DNA of 64,000 nt from Hanleya hanleyi (Eukaryota > Mollusca > Polyplacophora > Lepidopleurida > Hanleyidae). Below the pieces are notes generated by a model. It did not search any database and was not told the DNA's origin. It worked only from the letters and a program-made list of their open reading frames with translations. The stretch spans positions 1 through 64,000 of the forward strand of contig JAVTVY010037146.1 in the NCBI GenBank assembly GCA_036873755.1, given 5' to 3'. Positions 53,811 to 64,000 of the stretch are shown here, piece by piece; the first letter of the stretch is position 1; each line of letters opens with the position of its first letter. Position numbers and translations under genes: made by a program.

Positions 53811-53882
53811 CTGTGTGTTGTATTTTCCAATCCAGAAATGGATATGGTACACAAGCTCATCGGAATCTCTATTTCTGTTGGT
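53811..53882 (-). CDS. Gelsolin-family gene, exon with HFWIGK motif (5'-most visible)
   Basis: 72 bases, phase 0 to 0. Acceptor GCTTTCACTTTTCAG, donor CAG/GTAATT. It encodes TNRNRDSDELVYHIHFWIG then KYNTQ, the gelsolin strand 'Y.+HFWIG..S+QDE', with the DEY supplied by the next exon. Together the five consecutive exons (53811, 53475, 52551, 45830, 41002) give an unbroken first gelsolin repeat of about 180 residues. The upstream exon(s) with the start codon and GDSY strand were not found to 64000; the 8.7 kb tandem array lies in that interval. Likely a short molluscan gelsolin or severin-like protein, but total length is unknown. Confidence 0.88.
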
Positions 53883-53955
53883 CTGAAAAGTGAAAGCTTT
53901 TCAAATAAAGTAGAATTCAACACTCCCTATGGAGAAAAAGACAGCAGTTTGTAGA

Positions 53956-54100
53956 TGAAAATTCGGATTCGGGAGTTCGTAGAGAAAAAGTCGAATTCAG
54001 GAGTTTTTGGAGGAAAAGTCGGATCTTGGAGTTTGTGAAGGAACAGTTGGTTATCTATGAGTTTGTGGAGGACAAATGGGATCTAGAAGTTTGAAACTGT
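53956..54100 (+). repeat. ~30 bp minisatellite at the array's left edge
   Basis: Units of about 28-31 bases (AAAGTCGGATTnGGGAGTT, GTnGAGGA) repeat about five times. The first unit of the 1.25 kb array starts inside this run. Confidence 0.6.
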
Positions 54101-57100
54101 TGGATCTGGAAGTATGATGATAGGGTAAAGCTTGGAGGTGAGGGGAAATGTTGCAGAAAAGTTCGTGGAGCAAAACATGGATCTGGGAGTATGATGAAGG
54201 GGTATAGCTTGGGAGAAAATGTTGCAGGAAGTTCAAAGAGGCAAATCTACACACAATAATGGTTATGTCTATACAGGTTTATACATACATGTACAAACCA
54301 GGATGTGGAACTTGAATCAATACTATTTTTGTTGATTTGCTTCTCTGTAGTGCTATTTCAATGCCTCCAGAATTGAGGGGTCTTGGAAAAGGTCTAATAA
54401 AAACTTCAAATTGTGAACATTATATTTTAACTTCAGAGTATTTACTTTATCAGAAGTGCTTATCAAATTATTTTTGACTGAATAGTATGTTCTACATGTG
54501 GTCAAAAAATAAAAGTTTCTTGAGTACGCCATTTGGGGATCAATGATTAATGTTGGTGCTTTACTTGGCATATATTTGAATTTTCACATGAATAGCTGCA
54601 GTAAATACTTATCTGAAGCATTTTTTAAACCTAACGAGGGACATTCATTTTTCTGAAGGAAATTAAACTCTAAATTGACCTAAAAAATTTCTATGCTGTA
54701 GTAATTGTAAGTGAGAAAACTGTTAATATTTCGAATCAATGGACCATGGTCAACATGTCAAAAGACACTGGCTTTCATGAGTCTTAAGTAGATAATGTCA
54801 CTGAAGCCAAATGTTCACCCAAGTTACACTGATGTAAAGCGAGTGACGAAAAATACAGTTACTGCTAGTCAGCTCACTGAAGTTGGTGACGTGAGTGACG
54901 ATGTAACGTGAGTGACACTATGCAACATGTGTGACAATATGTAACGTGAGTGACAGGAGATGGCAGAAGTCACTGGTGTCATGAAGTGCAATTGGTGTAA
55001 TAATAGGGGTGTAGACCATTTCGTTCTCTCTTGGAGGCTTTGCAGATCTAAGCATTAGCTTCTTGGTTGGTACAGACAACTCAATGGAACTGGACGAATT
55101 CAGAATAATTTAAGACCGCCTGTTAGTGCATACATTTAGGTTAATAAAATCTATGTCTGAAAGAGCTGTTTTGATGCCAAAATGATATTAAGTCCAAGGG
55201 TGGTTTAAAATATAGTTTTTTAAAGTGATCGTAAACCCTCAAGTAAAGTTTCTATCAAATGCAAGACCATTGCAAACAGTGTGGGAAAGAACAGTTGGTT
55301 ATATCTATGAGTTTGTGGCGGACAAATGGGATCTAGAAGTTTGAAACTGTTGGATCTGGAAGTATGATGAAAGGGTAAAGCTTGGAGGTGAGGGGAAATG
55401 TTGCAGAAAAGTTCGTGGAGCAAAACATGGATCTGGGAGTATGATGAAGGGGTATAGCTTGGGAGAAAATGTTGCAGGAAGTTCAAAGAGGCACATCTAC
55501 ACACAATAATGATTATGTCTATACAGGTTTATACATACATGTACAAACCAGGATGTGGAACTTGAATCAATACTATTTTTGTTGATTTACTTCTCTGTAG
55601 TGCTATTTCAATGCCTCCAGAATTGAGGGGTCTTGGAAAAGGTCTAATAAAAACTTCAAATTGTGAACATTATATTTTAACTTCAGAGTATTTACTTTAT
55701 CAGAAGTGCTTATCAAATTATTTTTGACTGAATAGTATGTTCTACATGTGGTCAAAAAATAAAAGTTTCTTGAGTACGCCATTTGGGGATAAATGATTAA
55801 TGTTGGTGCTTTACTTGGCATATATTTGAATTTTCACATGAATAGCTGCAGCAAATACTTATCTGAAGCATTTTTTAAACCTAACGAGGGACATTCATTT
55901 TTCTGAAGGAAATTAAACTCTAAATTGACCTAAAAAATTTCTATGCTGTAGTAATTGTAAGTGAGAAAACTGTTAATATTTCGAATCAATGGACCATGGT
56001 CAACATGTCAAAAGACACTGGCTTTCATGAGTCTTAAGTAGATAATGTCACTGAAGCCAAATGTTCACCCAAGTTACACTGATGTAAAGCGAGTGACGAA
56101 AAATACAGTTACTGCTAGTCAGCTCACTGAAGTTGGTGACGTGAGTGACGATGTAACGTGAGTGACACTATGCAACATGTGTGACAATATGTAACGTGAG
56201 TGACAGGAGATGGCAGAAGTCACTGGTGTCATGAAGTGCAATTGGTGTAATAATAGGGGTGTAGACCATTTCGTTCTCTCTTGGAGGCTTTGCAGATCTA
56301 AGCATTAGCTTCTTGGTTGGTACAGACAACTCAATGGAACTGGACGAATTCAGAATAATTTAAGACCGCCTGTTAGTGCATACATTTAGGTTAATAAAAT
56401 CTATGTCTGAAAGAGCTGTTTTGATGCCAAAATGATATTAAGTCCAAGGGTGGTTTAAAATATAGTTTTTTAAAGTGATCGTAAACCCTCAAGTAAAGTT
56501 TCTATCAAATGCAAGACCATTGCAAACAGTGTGGGAAAGAACAGTTGGTTATATCTATGAGTTTGTGGCGGACAAATGGGATCTAGAAGTTTGAAACTGT
56601 TGGATCTGGAAGTATGATGAAAGGGTAAAGCTTGGAGGTGAGGGGAAATGTTGCAGAAAAGTTCGTGGAGCAAAACATGGATCTGGGAGTATGATGAAGG
56701 GGTATAGCTTGGGAGAAAATGTTGCAGGAAGTTCAAAGAGGCACATCTACACACAATAATGATTATGTCTATACAGGTTTATACATACATGTACAAACCA
56801 GGATGTGGAACTTGAATCAATACTATTTTTGTTGATTTGCTTCTCTGTAGTGCTATTTCAATGCCTCCAGAATTGAGGGGTCTTGGAAAAGGTCTAATAA
56901 AAACTTCAAATTGTGAACATTATATTTTAACTTCAGAGTATTTACTTTATCAGAAGTGCTTATCAAATTATTTTTGACTGAATAGTATGTTCTACATGTG
57001 GTCAAAAAATAAAAGTTTCTTGAGTACGCCATTTGGGGATAAATGATTAATGTTGGTGCTTTACTTGGCATATATTTGAATTTTCACATGAATAGCTGCA

Positions 57101-60100
57101 GCAAATACTTATCTGAAGCATTTTTTAAACCTAACGAGGGACATTCATTTTTCTGAAGGAAATTAAACTCTAAATTGACCTAAAAAATTTCTATGCTGTA
57201 GTAATTGTAAGTGAGAAAACTGTTAATATTTCGAATCAATGGACCATGGTCAACATGTCAAAAGACACTGGCTTTCATGAGTCTTAAGTAGATAATGTCA
57301 CTGAAGCCAAATGTTCACCCAAGTTACACTGATGTAAAGCGAGTGACGAAAAATACAGTTACTGCTAGTCAGCTCACTGAAGTTGGTGACGTGAGTGACG
57401 ATGTAACGTGAGTGACACTATGCAACATGTGTGACAATATGTAACGTGAGTGACAGGAGATGGCAGAAGTCACTGGTGTCATGAAGTGCAATTGGTGTAA
57501 TAATAGGGGTGTAGACCATTTCGTTCTCTCTTGGAGGCTTTGCAGATCTAAGCATTAGCTTCTTGGTTGGTACAGACAACTCAATGGAACTGGACGAATT
57601 CAGAATAATTTAAGACCGCCTGTTAGTGCATACATTTAGGTTAATAAAATCTATGTCTGAAAGAGCTGTTTTGATGCCAAAATGATATTAAGTCCAAGGG
57701 TGGTTTAAAATATAGTTTTTTAAAGTGATCGTAAACCCTCAAGTAAAGTTTCTATCAAATGCAAGACCGTTGCAAACAGTGTGGGAAAGAACAGTTGGTT
57801 ATATCTATGAGTTTGTGGCGGACAAATGGGATCTAGAAGTTTGAAACTGTTGGATCTGGAAGTATGATGAAAGGGTAAAGCTTGGAGGTGAGGGGAAATG
57901 TTGCAGAAAAGTTCGTGGAGCAAAACATGTATCTGGGAGTATGATGAAGGGGTATAGCTTGGGAGAAAATGTTGCAGGAAGTTCAAAGAGGCACATCTAC
58001 ACACAATAATGATTATGTCTATACAGGTTTATACATACATGTACAAACCAGGATGTGGAACTTGAATCAATACTATTTTTGTTGATTTGCTTCTCTGTAG
58101 TGCTATTTCAATGCCTCCAGAATTGAGGGGTCTTGGAAAAGGTCTAATAAAAATTTCAAATTGTGAACATTATATTTTAACTTCAGAGTATTTACTTTAT
58201 CAGAAGTGCTTATCAAATTATTTTTGACTGAATAGTATGTTCTACATGTGGTCAAAAAATAAAAGTTTCTTGAGTACGCCATTTGGGGATAAATGATTAA
58301 TGTTGGTGCTTTACTTGGCATATATTTGAATTTTCACATGAATAGCTGCAGCAAATACTTATCTGAAGCATTTTTTAAACCTAACGAGGGACATTCATTT
58401 TTCTGAAGGAAATTAAACTCTAAATTGACCTAAAAAATTTCTATGCTGTAGTAATTGTAAGTGAGAAAACTGTTAATATTTCGAATCAATGGACCATGGT
58501 CAACATGTCAAAAGACACTGGCTTTCATGAATCTTAAGTAGATAATGTCACTGAAGCCAAATGTTCACCCAAGTTACACTGATGTAAAGCGAGTGACGAA
58601 AAATACAGTTACTGCTAGTCAGCTCCCTGAAGTTGGTGACGTGAGTGACGATGTAACGTGAGTGACACTATGCAACATGTGTGACAATATGTAACGTGAG
58701 TGACAGGAGATGGCAGAAGTCACTGGTGTCATGAAGTGCAATTGGTGTAATAATAGGGGTGTAGACCATTTCGTTCTCTCTTGGAGGCTTTGCAGATCTA
58801 AGCATTAGCTTCTTGGTTGGTACAGACAACTCAATGGAACTGGACGAATTCAGAATAATTTAAGACCGCCTGTTAGTGCATACATTTAGGTTAATAAAAT
58901 CTATGTCTGAAAGAGCTGTTTTGATGCCAAAATGATATTAAGTCCAAGGGTGGTTTAAAATATAGTTTTTTAAAGTGATCGTAAACCCTCAAGTAAAGTT
59001 TCTATCAAATGCAAGACCGTTGCAAACAGTGTGGGAAAGAACAGTTGGTTATATCTATGAGTTTGTGGCGGACAAATGGGATCTAGAAGTTTGAAACTGT
59101 TGGATCTGGAAGTATGATGAAAGGGTAAAGCTTGGAGGTGAGGGGAAATGTTGCAGAAAAGTTCGTGGAGCAAAACATGGATCTGGGAGTATGATGAAGG
59201 GGTATAGCTTGGGAGAAAATGTTGCAGGAAGTTCAAAGAGGCACATCTACACACAATAATGATTATGTCTATACAGGTTTATACATACATGTACAAACCA
59301 GGATGTGGAACTTGAATCAATACTATTTTTGTTGATTTGCTTCTCTGTAGTGCTATTTCAATGCCTCCAGAATTGAGGGGTCTTGGAAAAGGTCTAATAA
59401 AAATTTCAAATTGTGAACATTATATTTTAACTTCAGAGTATTTACTTTATCAGAAGTGCTTATCAAATTATTTTTGACTGAATAGTATGTTCTACATGTG
59501 GTCAAAAAATAAAAGTTTCTTGAGTACGCCATTTGGGGATAAATGATTAATGTTGGTGCTTTACTTGGCATATATTTGAATTTTCACATGAATAGCTGCA
59601 GCAAATACTTATCTGAAGCATTTTTTAAACCTAACGAGGGACATTCATTTTTCTGAAGGAAATTAAACTCTAAATTGACCTAAAAAATTTCTATGCTGTA
59701 GTAATTGTAAGTGAGAAAACTGTTAATATTTCGAATCAATGGACCATGGTCAACATGTCAAAAGACACTGGCTTTCATGAATCTTAAGTAGATAATGTCA
59801 CTGAAGCCAAATGTTCACCCAAGTTACACTGATGTAAAGCGAGTGACGAAAAATACAGTTACTGCTAGTCAGCTCCCTGAAGTTGGTGACGTGAGTGACG
59901 ATGTAACGTGAGTGACACTATGCAACATGTGTGACAATATGTAACGTGAGTGACAGGAGATGGCAGAAGTCACTGGTGTCATGAAGTGCAATTGGTGTAA
60001 TAATAGGGGTGTAGACCATTTCGTTCTCTCTTGGAGGCTTTGCAGATCTAAGCATTAGCTTCTTGGTTGGTACAGACAACTCAATGGAACTGGACGAATT

Positions 60101-62789
60101 CAGAATAATTTAAGACCGCCTGTTAGTGCATACATTTAGGTTAATAAAATCTATGTCTGAAAGAGCTGTTTTGATGCCAAAATGATATTAAGTCCAAGGG
60201 TGGTTTAAAATATAGTTTTTTAAAGTGATCGTAAACCCTCAAGTAAAGTTTCTATCAAATGCAAGACCATTGCAAACAGTGTGGGAAAGAACAGTTGGTT
60301 ATATCTATGAGTTTGTGGCGGACAAATGGGATCTAGAAGTTTGAAACTGTAGGATCTGGAAGTATGATGAAAGGGTAAAGCTTGGAGGTGAGGGGAAATG
60401 TTGCAGAAAAGTTCGTGGAGCAAAACATGGATCTGGGAGTATGATGAAGGGGTATAGCTTGGGAGAAAATGTTGCAGGAAGTTCAAAGAGGCACATCTAC
60501 ACACAATAATGATTATGTCTATACAGGTTTATACATACATGTACAAACCAGGATGTGGAACTTGAATCAATACTATTTTTGTTGATTTGCTTCTCTGTAG
60601 TGCTATTTCAATGCCTCCAGAATTGAGGGGTCTTGGAAAAGGTCTAATAAAAACTTCAAATTGTGAACATTATATTTTAACTTCAGAGTATTTACTTTAT
60701 CAGAAGTGCTTATCAAATTATTTTTGACTGAATAGTATGTTCTACATGTGGTCAAAAAATAAAAGTTTCTTGAGTACGCCATTTGGGGATCAATGATTAA
60801 TGTTGGTGCTTTACTTGGCATATATTTGAATTTTCACATGAATAGCTGCAGCAAATACTTATCTGAAGCATTTTTTAAACCTAACGAGGGACATTGATTT
60901 TTCTGAAGGAAATTAAACTCTAAATTGACCTAACAAAAATTTCTATGCTGTAGTAATTGTAAGTGAGAAAACTGTTAATATTTCGAATCAATGGACCATG
61001 GTCAACATGTCAAAAGACACTGGCTTTCATGAGTCTTAAGTAGATAATGTCACTGAAGCCAAATGTTCACCCAAGTTACACTGATGTAAAGCGAGTGACG
61101 AAAATACAGTTACTGCTAGTCAGCTCACTGAAGTTGGTGACGTGAGTGACGATGTAACGTGAGTGACACTATGCAACATGTGTGACAATATGTAACGTGA
61201 GTGACAGGAGATGGCAGAAGTCACTGGTGTCATGAAGTGCAATTGGTGTAATAATAGGGGTGTAGACCATTTCGTTCTCTCTTGGAGGCTTTGCAGATCT
61301 AAGCATTAGCTTCTTGGTTGGTACAGACAACTCAATGGAACTGGACGAATTCAGAATAATTTAAGACCGCCTGTTAGTGCATACATTTAGGTTAATAAAA
61401 TCTATGTCTGAAAGAGCTGTTTTGATGCCAAAATGATATTAAGTCCAAGGGTGGTTTAAAATATAGTTTTTTAAAGTGATCGTAAACCCTCAAGTAAAGT
61501 TTCTATCAAATGCAAGACCATTGCAAACAGTGTGGGAAAGAACAGTTGGTTATATCTATGAGTTTGTGGCGGACAAATGGGATCTAGAAGTTTGAAACTG
61601 TAGGATCTGGAAGTATGATGAAAGGGTAAAGCTTGGAGGTGAGGGGAAATGTTGCAGAAAAGTTCGTGGAGCAAAACATGGATCTGGGAGTATGATGAAG
61701 GGGTATAGCTTGGGAGAAAATGTTGCAGGAAGTTCAAAGAGGCACATCTACACACAATAATGATTATGTCTATACAGGTTTATACATACATGTACAAACC
61801 AGGATGTGGAACTTGAATCAATACTATTTTTGTTGATTTGCTTCTCTGTAGTGCTATTTCAATGCCTCCAGAATTGAGGGGTCTTGGAAAAGGTCTAATA
61901 AAAACTTCAAATTGTGAACATTATATTTTAACTTCAGAGTATTTACTTTATCAGAAGTGCTTATCAAATTATTTTTGACTGAACAGTATGTTCTACATGT
62001 GGTCAAAAAATAAAAGTTTCTTGAGTACGCCATTTGGGGATCAATGATTAATGTTGGTGCTTTACTTGGCATATATTTGAATTTTCACATGAATAGCTGC
62101 AGCAAATACTTATCTGAAGCATTTTTTAAACCTAACGAGGGACATTGATTTTTCTGAAGGAAATTAAACTCTAAATTGACCTAACAAAAATTTCTATGCT
62201 GTAGTAATTGTAAGTGAGAAAACTGTTAATATTTCGAATCAATGGACCATGGTCAACATGTCAAAAGACACTGGCTTTCATGAGTCTTAAGTAGATAATG
62301 TCACTGAAGCCAAATGTTCACCCAAGTTACACTGATGTAAAGCGAGTGACGAAAATACAGTTACTGCTAGTCAGCTCACTGAAGTTGGTGACGTGAGTGA
62401 CGATGTAACGTGAGTGACACTATGCAACATGTGTGACAATATGTAACGTGAGTGACAGGAGATGGCAGAAGTCACTGGTGTCATGAAGTGCAATTGGTGT
62501 AATAATAGGGGTGTAGACCATTTCGTTCTCTCTTGGAGGCTTTGCAGATCTAAGCATTAGCTTCTTGGTTGGTACAGACAACTCAATGGAACTGGACGAA
62601 TTCAGAATAATTTAAGACCGCCTGTTAGTGCATACATTTAGGTTAATAAAATCTATGTCTGAAAGAGCTGTTTTGATGCCAAAATGATATTAAGTCCAAG
62701 GGTGGTTTAAAATATAGTTTTTTAAAGTGATCGTAAACCCTCAAGTAAAGTTTCTATCAAATGCAAGACCATTGCAAACAGTGTGGGAA
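54041..62789. repeat. Seven-copy 1,250 bp tandem array
   Basis: Unit starts (GAACAGTTGG): 54041, 55289, 56539, 57789, 59039, 60289, 61540. Unit 1 is 1,248 bases and the last ends at about 62789, giving seven whole units. Copies differ at only a few sites. Shared variants pair units 4 with 5, 6 with 7, and 2 with 3. Each unit contains GTGAGTGAC(N)ATGTAAC subrepeats of 17-19 bases. Its last 65 bases equal the outer arm of the foldback that follows. ORFs of 94, 72 and 63 codons recur only because the DNA recurs. The array lies in the gelsolin gene's 5' region, probably an intron. Confidence 0.97.
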
Positions 62790-63373
62790 AATATTTATTT
62801 TAATTTTTTTACGATTTTATTACAGAGTAAACAGCAATTAAAGCATGGTATTCTATGGCAGTCTGTTGCAATCATATCTAGGTCCAGTGACGTCACACTG
62901 CCTTAATACATATATTTCAAACTTTGTATACACTTTCCAGTGCTTGTATCAAGCTTAAGGTGTGTATACTTTGAGTTTCAACACGGACTCACTGTTCCAA
63001 TGTGCATGTTTCACCAAAATCTGGGAGATGGGGACTCATGAGTGTCAAGTCAATTTGAATCTTGCATTTAATTTCCCCGATTTTGGAACATGCACATTGG
63101 AACAGTGAGTCTGTGTTGAAACTCAAAGTATACATACCTTAAGCTTGAATCAAGCATTGGAAAGTGCATACATAGTTTGAAATATATGTATTAAGGCAGT
63201 GTGACGTCACTGGACCTAACTATGATTGCAACAGACCACCATAGAATATCATGCTTTAATTGCAATTTACTCTGTGTAATAAAATCGTAAAAAATTTAAA
63301 TAAATATTTTCCGACACTGTTCGCAATGGTCTTTCATTTGATGGAAACTTTACTTAAGGGTTTACGATCACTT
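62725..63373. mobile_element. 649 bp foldback element with ~300 bp arms
   Basis: The left arm from AAGTGATCGTAAACCC (62725) to about 63030 is mirrored by the right arm from about 63073 to 63373 (ends ...CGATCACTT). TA flanks both sides (62723-62724, 63374-63375), fitting a TA duplication. The centre of about 45 bases is unique. Both arms hold TGACGTCA-type sites near 62890 and 63205. No coding capacity is seen. Confidence 0.88.
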
Positions 63374-63379
63374 TAGAAA

Positions 63380-64000
63380 CATAAGAAATCATGTTTAAGC
63401 TTATATCAAGTCTAACACAGCTCTTTGATAATCTAATAAACTAGAAATACTGCCCCAAATAAGGAATGAAATTATGAATATTAGACTAGGAAGTTGGTAC
63501 ATGCATAGATACCAAGAGAAAAACTACATGTCCGATAAATACTGGAATGGCTGAGCTGAGAGAACTGTGTGAAATAGGCAGAAGTTGTATTTCCTATATC
63601 AGAGTAGGGTGTTCACATGACTTAGCTTGAACATCACAAATCACTAAAAGTTAGTATCATCAAGTCAAATTTAAAAAAAAGACACTATAAGCATACTTTT
63701 CACTATTTGCAAATACTGTCAAATACAGAGAACTTAGGGTTAGTTCCGAGCCGCTAAACGTAAAGCCATATTAGGGTACCCTTATGTGAATTCAGGAAGT
63801 ATCAGTTACAATCAGCGGTCATGGCGGTAGGCAAACTTTTCAGTATTTCCTTAGAGCTGCAAATACTTTCAAATACGGGGAATCGGACTCAGGATTAGTT
63901 CTGAATACAAGCAGTATGCATACTATTCAGTGCTTTCATAGAATTAGTATTTACGGCTGCAAGTACTGCAAAACATGAGGAGTCAGACTTACGGTTATTT
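63380..64000. repeat. Degenerate repeat, no gene recognised
   Basis: CTTTTCA(C/G)TATTT, GCAAATACT(G/T)TCAAATAC and AG(G/A)(G/A)TTAGTTC segments recur near 63700, 63840 and 63945. The rest is AT-rich and featureless. Confidence 0.4.

Noticed and set aside
55220..62072. Repeated ORFs of 94, 72 and 63 codons on the minus strand, one set per 1.25 kb unit
   Set aside because: They recur because the DNA recurs. Unit 1 has a 2-base deletion that breaks one of them, and composition (Ser, Pro, His, Leu rich) and lack of domains suggest antisense of GA-rich repeats.
54041..62789. CRISPR-like or rDNA-like array
   Set aside because: Units are 1.25 kb with no spacers, and no rRNA sequence is seen.

Overview
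The window looks like the genome of a mollusc or another lophotrochozoan. It is AT-rich, intron-bearing DNA packed with mobile elements. It carries tRNA-derived SINEs that share one central block (reads as AACGTCGCTTTCAA and ATATTTCAG on the + strand), Helentron-type elements with GACG/GACA microsatellites, and Penelope-like, LTR and Polinton sequences. Two host genes can be pieced together from exons on the minus strand. No rRNA genes or CRISPR arrays were seen.

Positions 1-6400 hold the more GC-rich part of a Polinton/adintovirus-type element. A basic ORF tail, a double jelly-roll capsid-like gene and an adenovirus-like cysteine protease gene run rightward with almost no spacing. A protein-primed DNA polymerase B runs leftward and is cut by a single in-frame TGA. 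A class II tRNA-Leu gene lies between the two converging groups. CAGG-rich and 31-33 bp repeats follow to about 6700. A second, decayed Polinton fragment (packaging ATPase) lies at 28.8-29.5 kb.

Positions 9.5-20.3 kb hold five phase-compatible minus-strand exons: a signal peptide, two EGF-like exons of 144 bp each, and two exons of a ZP-type domain. Foldback and MITE-like elements sit in the introns; one at 17.7 kb has a clear 6-bp target duplication.

Positions 22-31 kb hold Penelope-like reverse transcriptase remnants, one interrupted by a 2.2 kb insertion flanked by TA, plus copies of a linked repeat, a SINE inside a minisatellite, and a complete 1.3 kb Helentron-type element. Positions 31-39 kb are mostly degenerate 150-190 bp core repeats of such elements.

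Positions 39-54 kb hold a gelsolin-family gene on the minus strand, with five consecutive phase-compatible exons and one further exon. Its introns carry decayed duplicate exons, Helentron-type elements (one with an endonuclease remnant), a broken Gypsy-class element with integrase C-terminus before reverse transcriptase, and an ACCTC minisatellite. Upstream of the 5'-most exon visible here, 54.0-62.8 kb is a near-perfect array of seven 1.25 kb units. The array ends inside the arm of a 649 bp foldback element, and the rest of the gelsolin gene's 5' end was not found.

Exon calls rest on hand translation, splice signals, phase agreement and remembered family patterns. No database search was run.
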